9,398 nt of DNA from Deltaproteobacteria bacterium (GCA_023250585.1 JAHFAK010000096.1:1-9398); one strand, 5' to 3'; counted from the stretch's first letter, positions 1 to 7,157 are shown. Numbers and translations: made by a program. The notes: generated by a model from the sequence alone, not told the origin.

Positions 1-2
1 AA

Positions 3-110
3 AGGAATAAAAAACGAGTGTCCGGTGTCACGTTAAATGGGTATTCTTTTAGGTTGAAAAATTCTAAATACATATATCCATTTAAAATTATAGCAGTAAA
101 TTCAGGTTAA
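3..110 (+). CDS. Possible C-terminal tail of an upstream gene (partial)
   Basis: An open frame enters from the left edge and stops at TAA 108-110, giving about 35 residues that include GYSFRLKNSKYIYPFKIIAV. It is the only long frame open at this edge. In sequence this AT-rich, a 35-codon open stretch can arise by chance, and no family was recognised, so this is only a candidate gene end. Sequence left of the window would settle it. Confidence 0.2.
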   Translation, partial: RNKKRVSGVTLNGYSFRLKNSKYIYPFKIIAVNSG

Positions 111-166
111 TGCAATAGCCATGCTCTCCTCACCTTACCGCAGTTTTAAAGAGGAAGTCTCCGGTC

Positions 167-196
167 GTCATCCCGCGGCTTGACCGCGGGGATCTA
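167..196 (+). repeat. GTCAT-headed palindromic repeat, copy 1
   Basis: The unit starts GTCATCCCG, forms a perfect 7-bp stem (CCCGCGG 172-178 with CCGCGGG 184-190) around the loop CTTGA, and ends in GGATC. Two further copies of the same family lie at 461-488 (reverse) and 511-540. The hairpin has no U-tract, so it is a dispersed repeat rather than a classical intrinsic terminator. Confidence 0.8.
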
Positions 197-356
197 GGGG
201 GTTCAATAGTGGGATGCTCTTCAAAGTACACCAGTTTATTACTATCGTATTTTGAGGTGAAGGAATCAGCTGCTTTATTCTTGTGTTGCCAGATTCTTTT
301 GGGAAGATCCACCAGCAACATATAAGGTACCCTTTCTCTTGCTCGCAATGGAAGAC

Positions 357-392
357 GTGACCGTCAGCTTCCCATCAAAATGCGTCGGTCAC
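357..392. other. Stem-loop, 7-bp perfect stem
   Basis: GTGACCG at 357-363 pairs perfectly with CGGTCAC at 386-392 over a 22-base loop. No U-tract follows. It lies just left of the MITE-like element and may be chance or part of an older repeat. Confidence 0.3.
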
Positions 393-460
393 TTGTACAA
401 ATTATTAATATTTTGTAATGGCTCAGTTAATGGGGGATTAAGTAATTTTTCTATGGAACT

Positions 461-488
461 GGATCCCGCGGTCAAGCCGCTGGATGAC
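461..488 (-). repeat. GTCAT-headed palindromic repeat, copy 2 (reversed)
   Basis: Read on the minus strand this copy starts GTCATCCAGCGG and ends CGCGGGATCC. Its stem has one mismatch relative to copy 1 (C to A at the third stem base). It faces copy 3 head to head across a 22-base spacer, so the two can also pair with each other. Confidence 0.75.
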
Positions 489-510
489 AATTTAAGAGTG
501 TTTCCCGTTT

Positions 511-540
511 GTCATCCCGTGGCTTGACCACGGGATCCAT
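511..540 (+). repeat. GTCAT-headed palindromic repeat, copy 3
   Basis: The unit starts GTCATCCCGTGG and has stem CCCGTGG / CCACGGG around the same CTTGA loop. Compared with copy 1, one C-G stem pair is replaced by T-A on both sides, so the pairing is kept. It ends GGATCCAT. Confidence 0.8.
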
Positions 541-579
541 CTTCATTTTTCCCATTTACTGAGCTGTTACAATATTTTC

Positions 580-608
580 TTGCTATGTATTCACTATTTT
601 AGTAACAT
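580..608 (+). promoter_or_regulatory. Weak candidate promoter for the ATPase gene
   Basis: TTGCTA (580-585) and TAACAT (603-608) are separated by 17 bases, each matching the sigma70 consensus at four of six positions. Transcription would start about 20 bases before the ATG at 635. In AT-rich DNA such matches are common, so this is tentative. Confidence 0.25.
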
Positions 609-621
609 TGGTTATAGTAAC

Positions 622-626
622 GGAAG
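622..626 (+). promoter_or_regulatory. Ribosome binding site deciding the ATPase start
   Basis: GGAAG lies 8 bases before ATG 635. It supports that ATG over the in-frame TTG at 608, which has no comparable upstream site and would add nine residues outside the family's usual N-terminus. Confidence 0.55.
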
Positions 627-634
627 TTGTTATA

Positions 635-1978
635 ATGAAGTTTTATAATAGAAAAAGTGAATTAAAAGAACTAAATAATATTTTAAAACAATCTGAAATA
701 TCTTCTAAAATGACAGTTATAACTGGAAGAAGACGTATAGGAAAAACCATACTCGCTTTAGAATTGTGCAAAAATATCAAGTACCTATATTTATTTGTTT
801 CAAAAAAGGCTGAAAATTTACTTTGTAAAGAATATATTAATGAAATAAAAAATACCTTTGATTATCCAATTATTGGAGAAATAAAAAATTTTAAAGATAT
901 ATTTCGCCTACTCCTTGAAATTTCTAAAAAAGAAAATTTTACACTTATAATTGATGAATTTTCAGAGTTTTATAATATCAATCCTTCTATTTATTCAGAC
1001 ATTCAAAATTTATGGGATATAAATAAAAATAACACAAAAATAAACATCATATTCATCGGCTCTGTTTATTCGATTATGAAAAAAATATTTGAAAATTCTA
1101 AAGAACCTCTTTTTGCCAGGGCAGATAGAATAATATTTTTACAACCTTTTAAAATAAAAACCATCTATCAAATTCTTAAAGATAATTCTGTAAATGATTT
1201 TAAAAATCTTTTTGATTTTTATTTATTTACTGGAGGTGTACCAAAATATGTTGATTTATTAGTAACAAATAATGCTTTTCAATTTTCTAAAATAATAGAT
1301 TTTATGTTGGATTTAAATTCACCATTTATAAATGAAGGAAAAAATCTGCTTATTGAAGAATTTGGTAAAGAGTATGGTACGTATTTTTCAATTTTAGAAT
1401 TAATTTCATTGGGCAAAACATCAAGAACAGAAATTGAATCAATCCTTGAACAAAATATTGGCGGTTATTTAGAAAGACTGGAAAATGATTATTCTCTTAT
1501 TTCAAAATATAAACCAATTAATTCAAAACCTTTGCAAAAGCAGCAAAAGTATAAAATTATAGATAATTTTATACTTTTTTGGTTTAGATTTATATATAGA
1601 AACAGGTCGAGTATTGAAACTCAAAATACTCACTATATAAAAGAAATAATTTTGCGCGATTATTCAACATATTCTGGAAAAATATTAGAAAAATATTTTA
1701 GCGAACTTATTTCATATTCTTTTAAGTATAATAAAATAGGTACTTATTGGGAAAAAGGCAATGAAAATGAAATTGATATTGTAGCAATAAATGATTTAAA
1801 GAAAAAAATAGTAATAGCTGAAGTAAAATTAAATAAAGGAAAAATAAATATTGAAAAATTAAAGTTTAAATCTACAAATCTTCTTTTAAATTATAAAAAT
1901 TATAAGCCAGAATTTTTAGGATTAAGTATTGAAGATAGTGCTAGATTTTTAACCATCCTACCTAATAGGAAAACGTGA
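635..1978 (+). CDS. AAA+ ATPase, archaeal-type ATPase_2 with C-terminal DUF234 nuclease-like domain
   Basis: A 447-residue ATPase. The opening FYNRKSEL box (3-10) is the signature that precedes the nucleotide site in ATPase_2 proteins. Walker A is GRRRIGKT (31-38), Walker B is LIIDEF with D107 and E108, a GS sensor-like motif is at 142-143, and PLFARADR is at 158-165. The C-terminal part carries E352, the EID at 379-381 and E396-V-K398, the D...ExK arrangement of a PD-(D/E)XK nuclease fold found in DUF234. The family is widespread in archaea and in some bacteria; its cellular role is not established, and defence or mobile-element links are only suspicions. It is probably cytoplasmic, with no signal peptide. 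Base composition is far more AT-rich than the downstream genes (10 and 13 G+C in two sampled 60-base lines), suggesting horizontal acquisition. It is probably monocistronic, since a 170-bp spacer follows. Confidence 0.9.
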   Translation: MKFYNRKSELKELNNILKQSEISSKMTVITGRRRIGKTILALELCKNIKYLYLFVSKKAENLLCKEYINEIKNTFDYPIIGEIKNFKDIFRLLLEISKKENFTLIIDEFSEFYNINPSIYSDIQNLWDINKNNTKINIIFIGSVYSIMKKIFENSKEPLFARADRIIFLQPFKIKTIYQILKDNSVNDFKNLFDFYLFTGGVPKYVDLLVTNNAFQFSKIIDFMLDLNSPFINEGKNLLIEEFGKEYGTYFSILELISLGKTSRTEIESILEQNIGGYLERLENDYSLISKYKPINSKPLQKQQKYKIIDNFILFWFRFIYRNRSSIETQNTHYIKEIILRDYSTYSGKILEKYFSELISYSFKYNKIGTYWEKGNENEIDIVAINDLKKKIVIAEVKLNKGKINIEKLKFKSTNLLLNYKNYKPEFLGLSIEDSARFLTILPNRKT

Positions 1979-2021
1979 GTAAAAACTACCCATCTACTTT
2001 ATTGTCCACAAATTTGCAATC

Positions 2022-2049
2022 CTGACCTGCCTTTTAGAAAGATTATAAT
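2022..2049 (+). promoter_or_regulatory. Candidate promoter for the protease gene
   Basis: A perfect TATAAT (2044-2049) is preceded by CTGACC (2022-2027) at a 16-base spacing. This would give a 5' leader of roughly 90 bases. The leader holds a T7 run (2074-2080) and two copies of GGTACCTA (2081-2088 and 2138-2145). If the host is an archaeon, the same AT-rich box could be read as a TATA element instead. Confidence 0.35.
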
Positions 2050-2080
2050 TTCCATAATCAGAGAGAAGTTACGTTTTTTT

Positions 2081-2145
2081 GGTACCTATTGTAATTAATC
2101 GAATTTTCTGATAACATTACTAATGGAGATTTATATCGGTACCTA
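2081..2145 (+). repeat. Pair of GGTACCTA direct repeats in the protease leader
   Basis: Identical 8-base copies lie at 2081-2088 and 2138-2145, 57 bases apart start to start. The second ends three bases before the ATG and occupies the place where a Shine-Dalgarno would be expected; the nearest GGAG (2125-2128) is 20 bases from the start codon. They could be an operator pair or coincidence. Confidence 0.25.
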
Positions 2146-2148
2146 AAT

Positions 2149-5100
2149 ATGTATACGAAACGAACGCTTTACATAGCATTGATTGCAGGTGCATTTATAG
2201 TTGTTATTGTATCTTTTGGGTTTATTTGTGGGGATGGGGAAGAGAATGAAGGAGGGGATACACGTGCAACGAGAGATTTATTGGATCAAAATAGCTTCGA
2301 TGAATCGATTCATTCAGATACTGATATCGAATTTTTGAATTCCGTTGTAGATGAGCGATTATCAGAAACTCCTGCACGTACAGACACACAACTATCTGTA
2401 CATAAGAGTAAAGGTGCTGAATTAGAATCAAAGCCCGTCGATGAACTCAAGAGTGATACAGAGCATATTTATTCAGATATTATCAAAGTTCCTAATGAAA
2501 AACCAAAGAAAAGACCAATAAAAGATAAGAAAGAACCAAGAGAGCTGGTAACAAAAAGAATCGGAAGAGTAAGTCTTCCGTATAAGCCAGAATTATCGAA
2601 GAGAAATAGGAAAACTCCTGTAGGGATACTCCATAATATATGTACTGCTACAGGATGTGAGCACATTGAATTTGATAAAATTGATCCGGCAATTTTAAAA
2701 TCATTGGGAGAAAAAAGAAATAAGGACAGAAGGGAACTCTATGCTCTAGTCCAGCTTACCGACTGGCCTACTATAGAACGTAGCGAAGTATTGGAATCAA
2801 AAAATGTGCATATTCTTTCAATGTATGGATCTCATGTCCTCGTTCGGCTTCCCTTTAATAGTGATTTAATAAATACATTAAGCCAATCAGAAGAAATCAA
2901 ATGGATAAGTTTTATACCCGAACGATTAAAGATTGATCCAGATCTTACTACATTGAAACATCAAATGGCTGAAAACCCAGCGCTCATGAGTACTCTCAAG
3001 GGAATACCGGTTACTATAGCCCTCTTTGATTCTGATAGAGACGGAAGGATGGCACAACGATTGAAAGAGCATGGAGTAAAACTCATTGAATATAATAGCG
3101 ACTTATTTTGGTATACAGCAGTTATACCCCTTGCCCAACTTGAGGCAGTACTTAATGAAGATTTTGTATTGAACGTCGAATTAGTTAAAAAAGCTACTCC
3201 GTCACTTAATCAAACTACTTCTTTGATAGGAGTTGACTATATAAGAACTTTAAAAAGTGGGGGAGGTACTGGCAGATATGATGGCAGTGGGATACAAATT
3301 GGGATGATCGATAGTGGTTTTGATTTCACCCATGATGATATCGTTCCGGCAATGTGTGGGAAAGATTTTACCGGCGAAGGAAATCCTTTTCTTGATCCCG
3401 CATGGCATGGAACTTTGCTGTTAGATGTTATGTCGGGGACAGGGGCAAAGAGTAACGGGAATTATACCGGTATAGCAATTGGTTCTTCAAATTATTTTGG
3501 TGCACGAATAGTAAAGAGTGACAATACGTCTCCTTCTTCGACAACCGTAGAAAGTGCAATGACATGGCTGTCACAAGGAATAACCAATGGAAATACCTGC
3601 GAGGGTTCATTTAGTAAACCGCCGAGTATCGTTAATATTAGTTATGGTTCTTCGGGCAATAACTTAACCGGTACAGACTCTATTTCGATCCTTGCTGATT
3701 GGATGGTGTGGAATTATAAACAACTCGTTGTCACAGGAGCAGGAAATGGGGGGCCAGCAGAGAATTCAATTAAGTCTCCCGGAGTTGCAAAAAATGTAGT
3801 GACTGTTGGTGGATTACTGGATGCGGTGGTTAAGGATTCGAGTGACAATAAGATGTATTATCCAGGAGGTGTTCATCCAAAATCGAGTCAATGCTGTACT
3901 GGTGATGAAAGAATCAAACCAGATGTATCAGCAGGAGGATTAGAATTTACCGGGGTTAAGAAAGATAGCAGTAATAGCTATGACACCGATACGTATAACG
4001 ATAATAAAACGTGGTCAGGGTCAAGCTTAGCAAGCGCGCATATAGCTGCTGCCGCCGCAACAGTAATGCAACATCAATCATCTTTCAAAAATAATCCAGC
4101 TGCACTCAAAGCCCATTTATATGGTGCTACCTGGGAACCTAATGCTGAATACGATAATTATTTTGCTCATTATATCAAGGATACTACCTGGACCTCATTG
4201 ACTTTCAATAGTTCGGGAGCTACGGGAGAATTACTGTGTACCAATCCAAATAGCCCTATTACCATAAGTAATTCCTACTTTGTGGGTTTTTATTTTACCT
4301 GGATAGAAAAAGCAGCAAGCCAAGGAGCAAGTAATTCGGTTATAAACTTTCCCGTCCTGATAGTAAAGAATCTCAATCTACCTCAGACGGGACATGGTAA
4401 TTCTTATTGTTATCAGTCGGGGTATAATGGTGATACCAGTTTATGTGATATTCCTATTGACTGGGATTATCTCGCATACCCTTGGTTTGATAGTGAGTTT
4501 GATCTCTATCCATACTACGAGGCATTCGATTACTATGGAGGTTATTATGGCCCCGATAATTTTATTGGGTTATCTGATTATAATGCAGATGGAAAATACC
4601 AACTATGTATTTATAATGATGGCTTAACGAGTTCACCCTTCACCGTTGGAGTTGAAGTAGTTTCGGTGAATAATGTTTCCCCTAAAACGACACTCTCGCA
4701 AAGCTCTCAATCAGCTACGATTGCGTGTGATGAGACTAAGTCTATTGGTTCGGTAACCGTATCGAGAGATTCCACAGTTGAAAGCGATGTCTATATAACA
4801 GCTCAAACTTCAAGTTCTTATCTAAAACTAGCACGAATCGAGACTAGTTTAGATGATGGGAGAACTTCAATAAGTTATTCCGATAAAGCCACTATTGGGA
4901 AGGTATTAGGAGGACATACTAAAACATCCAACATTTATGTTACCGCAAGTAAACAAGGTTCATTTACGGTCAGTGGAAAAGTTTCGGCAACAACGCAAGG
5001 ATACGATATCGGCAATTATCAGTTTTCAGTGAATGTCGGAGCTTCTTCGACTCCGCCAGGCAATTTTCGGTCAAGTGCTTATGAGGTATATTCAGGAGCA

Positions 5101-6966
5101 GTCTATGATTTAGATTGGGATCCTGCCGGGTGTGGTACTGTAGTAAAATATCAAGTACAAGAAAATAGAAGCACTGGTCAGTTCAACGATGAGGCATATA
5201 CTACCACTCTTGAGACAACTAGGACTGATCAGGCTTTTTCTCATACCGTAAATTTTGATACTAATTATTACTATAGAGTTCGAGCCTGTTACAATAATTC
5301 GTGTGAATATTCTGATGAACATAGCGATTGGGCAAATCTTGCGAGCCCGGGCTATGTAAAAGTAAAATATGTTAATTGTTCGATAAGTATTTCAGTTCCG
5401 AGTACTGTTGAATCATATAAAGACTTTACCATTAGCTGGAAACCCAAAGATACATGCCCGAAGAATTTAGAATATGGATTGAATGAATATTATATTTACT
5501 CTGATGGTGAGCTTTCAAGTGGGACTGGGCTTTATGGGAGGGGACCCGCAACATCATTTGTCCATCAGCAACATGCATGCTATTTTGCAGATAAATATCA
5601 GTATGAAATCGATACCTGTATAGAAGGAGGATCTTGTAACTCGATACCAGATGTCTCGAGTTCACCAGTAACGATTAAGCCAGAACAATTTACTATAACC
5701 GTTCCTGATTCTATAGAATGCGGAGAAGGATTTGATATTAGCTGGGAAGAACCCGAAGATTGTTCTCCGCTTGCAGACTACATTCTTGAAGAAAGAAAGG
5801 TAGATTTATCCAGTTGGCATGAAATTTATAGAGGAGATAATCAATATTACCATAAGAATGATGAAGAAACTGATGTATGTGACGGGAATCAATATCAGTA
5901 TCGAGTACGATCATGTTATAACTTTGATGAAGACAACTGTACACCGTATGTAACATCGAATGAAGTAGAATCATTTTGCGATGATTTTCTTATAGGAAAG
6001 ATTGTAGATAAAACAGTGCCATGGTGTGCTGAGGTTGATGAGCAGTATTGGCTGTATTGGGATGTTGAAGAAAATACGTGTTCCGTGGATGTCCAGATAC
6101 TAGAAACCAATGAAGTTACTGACAATGAAGAGGAGATATATAAAGGCCCTGCATCAGGTATTGCATGGAAACATGACCAAACTGCATGTGATGAGGGGTA
6201 TTACTATAGTTATAATGCCTATCGCTGTGACTCAGAGACATGTTATGGAGATATGACCTCTGGTTTTCCAAATCCCATACAAATACGAGCAACATGCGAG
6301 GATGCTTATAAGTATCCTGATGCACCTACGCATGTGTACGAAGCCGATGTGAAATGGAATCCCAATACTCAGGAAAGAACGTTTAATATTAATTGGAATC
6401 CTCCTCCCGGGGACAAAGAATATATTCTCTGGTACGACGTTTATGAACAAGTTGCTGATACTGATGGTGATTGGCCATCAGATTTCGATGATATTTATAT
6501 TGATGATTCATATTATCGAGGAATGGCAAAGGACGTTCTTAATTCTTACCAATACTCAGGAAACGAGTATAAGAAGTACTCTCCGTATATTACCACTCAT
6601 CAACTTGAAACTATTGTATCGAGTGTAGATAGCTTCAGAACAAGCTGGTATGGAGGTTGGGATTTAGTTGATAGCGTAGTATCAAGCGGATGTGAGGATA
6701 AATTAGGTTTACAAATAACTCGCCCCATAGGAACGTATCGGTATGTTGTTCAAGGATTTGTTAAAATGGGCGAGAGTTATTATGGGGGAGACTATTCAGA
6801 TCCCGTTATTGTTGAAGTCACAGAAACTCCCGTAGATTTTCCCGACAAAAAGAATCCAGACATAGAAATTCCACAGGGGAGCATTGACACGGATCCAACA
6901 ACGATTCCAGAAATAAAGATTCCGGTGGATACAAATTCTGGCGATACGTATAGAAGAAAAAGATAA
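2149..6966 (+). CDS. Large membrane-anchored subtilisin-like (S8) serine protease with Cys-patterned FnIII-like repeats
   Basis: A 1605-residue surface protease. Residues 7-26 form a membrane segment ending in VIVSFGFIC (C27), followed by an acidic linker (28-110) and a basic one (119-157). Two prodomain-like modules (about 196-265 and 285-355) precede the catalytic domain (about 360-660). The triad is complete: D388 in DSG, H420 in HGT and S626 in GSSLASAH, with oxyanion N533 in GAGNGGP. After it come a beta-rich segment with an aromatic/acidic patch (771-803) and a DYNADGKY loop, an Ig-like region (about 850-960) and about five FnIII-like domains (966-1070, 1077-1178, 1179-1277, 1279-1383, 1385-1560, the last with an insert), then a Pro/Asp tail ending YRRKR. 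Repeated cysteines suggest an extracytoplasmic, oxidising location. ATG 2149 is the only plausible start: an in-frame stop lies at 2092-2094 with no ATG, GTG or TTG between. There is no good Shine-Dalgarno. The substrate is unknown; the RHS-like protein downstream is a candidate. Confidence 0.92.
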   Translation: MYTKRTLYIALIAGAFIVVIVSFGFICGDGEENEGGDTRATRDLLDQNSFDESIHSDTDIEFLNSVVDERLSETPARTDTQLSVHKSKGAELESKPVDELKSDTEHIYSDIIKVPNEKPKKRPIKDKKEPRELVTKRIGRVSLPYKPELSKRNRKTPVGILHNICTATGCEHIEFDKIDPAILKSLGEKRNKDRRELYALVQLTDWPTIERSEVLESKNVHILSMYGSHVLVRLPFNSDLINTLSQSEEIKWISFIPERLKIDPDLTTLKHQMAENPALMSTLKGIPVTIALFDSDRDGRMAQRLKEHGVKLIEYNSDLFWYTAVIPLAQLEAVLNEDFVLNVELVKKATPSLNQTTSLIGVDYIRTLKSGGGTGRYDGSGIQIGMIDSGFDFTHDDIVPAMCGKDFTGEGNPFLDPAWHGTLLLDVMSGTGAKSNGNYTGIAIGSSNYFGARIVKSDNTSPSSTTVESAMTWLSQGITNGNTCEGSFSKPPSIVNISYGSSGNNLTGTDSISILADWMVWNYKQLVVTGAGNGGPAENSIKSPGVAKNVVTVGGLLDAVVKDSSDNKMYYPGGVHPKSSQCCTGDERIKPDVSAGGLEFTGVKKDSSNSYDTDTYNDNKTWSGSSLASAHIAAAAATVMQHQSSFKNNPAALKAHLYGATWEPNAEYDNYFAHYIKDTTWTSLTFNSSGATGELLCTNPNSPITISNSYFVGFYFTWIEKAASQGASNSVINFPVLIVKNLNLPQTGHGNSYCYQSGYNGDTSLCDIPIDWDYLAYPWFDSEFDLYPYYEAFDYYGGYYGPDNFIGLSDYNADGKYQLCIYNDGLTSSPFTVGVEVVSVNNVSPKTTLSQSSQSATIACDETKSIGSVTVSRDSTVESDVYITAQTSSSYLKLARIETSLDDGRTSISYSDKATIGKVLGGHTKTSNIYVTASKQGSFTVSGKVSATTQGYDIGNYQFSVNVGASSTPPGNFRSSAYEVYSGAVYDLDWDPAGCGTVVKYQVQENRSTGQFNDEAYTTTLETTRTDQAFSHTVNFDTNYYYRVRACYNNSCEYSDEHSDWANLASPGYVKVKYVNCSISISVPSTVESYKDFTISWKPKDTCPKNLEYGLNEYYIYSDGELSSGTGLYGRGPATSFVHQQHACYFADKYQYEIDTCIEGGSCNSIPDVSSSPVTIKPEQFTITVPDSIECGEGFDISWEEPEDCSPLADYILEERKVDLSSWHEIYRGDNQYYHKNDEETDVCDGNQYQYRVRSCYNFDEDNCTPYVTSNEVESFCDDFLIGKIVDKTVPWCAEVDEQYWLYWDVEENTCSVDVQILETNEVTDNEEEIYKGPASGIAWKHDQTACDEGYYYSYNAYRCDSETCYGDMTSGFPNPIQIRATCEDAYKYPDAPTHVYEADVKWNPNTQERTFNINWNPPPGDKEYILWYDVYEQVADTDGDWPSDFDDIYIDDSYYRGMAKDVLNSYQYSGNEYKKYSPYITTHQLETIVSSVDSFRTSWYGGWDLVDSVVSSGCEDKLGLQITRPIGTYRYVVQGFVKMGESYYGGDYSDPVIVEVTETPVDFPDKKNPDIEIPQGSIDTDPTTIPEIKIPVDTNSGDTYRRKR

Positions 6967-6988
6967 GTGAAGAATATGATTTCAGTAT

Positions 6989-7132
6989 GTCATTCCCGCA
7001 AAGGCGGGGATCCAGTTTGTCATTGCGAGGAGCGATAGTGACGAAGCAATCTTTTCAATTAGTTTGAGATTGCTTCGCTGCGCTCGCAATGACAATTATT
7101 TGTTTCTGGATTCCCGCCTTTGCGGGAATGAC
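6989..7132. repeat. Inverted pair of a 27-bp GTCATTCCCGC repeat
   Basis: The left arm 6989-7015 and right arm 7106-7132 are inverted copies with 26 of 27 bases matching. Each starts GTCATTCCCGC, contains a small hairpin (CCCGC, loop AAAG, GCGGG) and ends near GGATCCAG. The pair begins 23 bases after the protease stop codon and could form a long stem that acts as a terminator or mRNA stabiliser, though there is no U-tract. Confidence 0.8.
7019..7093. repeat. Nested GTCATTGCG hairpin repeat
   Basis: The left arm (7019-7051) starts GTCATTGCGAG and ends CGAAGCAATC; the right arm (7068-7093) is its inverted copy with the middle shortened by seven bases. Shared blocks are GATTGCTTCG and CTCGCAATGAC. 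It lies wholly between the arms of the outer inverted pair. Confidence 0.8.
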
Positions 7133-7157
7133 AGTTTATAAAGTCGATGAATTGTTG

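Larger units (their letters stand above)
410..575. mobile_element. MITE-like element with imperfect terminal inverted repeats
   Basis: The 25-base left end (410-434) matches the reverse complement of the right end (551-575) at 21 of 25 positions, including blocks TTGTAA, GCTCAGT and AATGGG. Inside, 453-466 and 533-546 are also inverted copies (11 of 14), and the core is an inverted pair of the GTCAT-family repeat (461-488 and 511-540). The whole 166-bp unit is thus a long imperfect palindrome with no coding capacity, like a miniature inverted-repeat element or the solo ends of an insertion sequence. No clear target-site duplication was found, and I cannot name a parent element. Confidence 0.6.
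111..634. other. Gene-poor repeat-bearing intergenic region
   Basis: About 520 bases without a convincing gene. It holds a GTCAT-headed hairpin repeat (167-196), a 7-bp stem hairpin (GTGACCG 357-363 with CGGTCAC 386-392, 22-base loop) and a 166-bp inverted-repeat element (410-575). Short frames crossing it run through the repeats and begin at a TTG or lack a ribosome binding site. One minus-strand frame (130-348) may be a gene remnant but matches nothing recognised. Confidence 0.6.

Noticed and set aside
130-348. Minus-strand 72-codon frame
   Set aside because: It begins at TTG, has no recognised family, and its C-terminal third is encoded by the GTCAT repeat. At best a remnant.
339-527. Plus-strand 62-codon frame
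   Set aside because: It runs through the MITE-like palindrome and two repeat copies and has no ribosome binding site or recognisable protein features.
167-540. CRISPR array
   Set aside because: There are only three copies, in mixed orientation, each a hairpin, with irregular spacing and no uniform spacers.
608-634. TTG start nine codons upstream for the ATPase
   Set aside because: GGAAG is correctly spaced for ATG 635, and the family N-terminus starts at the FYNRKSEL box just after that ATG.
2041-2080. Intrinsic terminator of the ATPase gene (GATTAT/ATAATC stem, then T7)
   Set aside because: The stem is only six AT-rich pairs and the T run lies 14 bases beyond it, so it does not fit a functional terminator. 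The same bases hold a better TATAAT box.
2200-2235. Lipoprotein signal peptide in the protease
   Set aside because: The cysteine sits at the right place, but the residues before it (GFI) do not fit a lipobox. Kept only as a possible non-canonical signal.
4394-4627. Plus-strand frame inside the protease gene
   Set aside because: A shadow of the longer frame, hydrophobic only because of the Y/D-rich codons read out of phase.
5110-6450. Several minus-strand frames opposite the FnIII region
   Set aside because: Antisense shadows of the protease frame, with no start context and low-complexity His/Ser/Tyr-rich translation.
6830-6966. Sortase or other C-terminal anchoring signal in the protease
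   Set aside because: The tail is Pro/Asp-rich and ends YRRKR, but has no LPxTG motif and no final hydrophobic segment.
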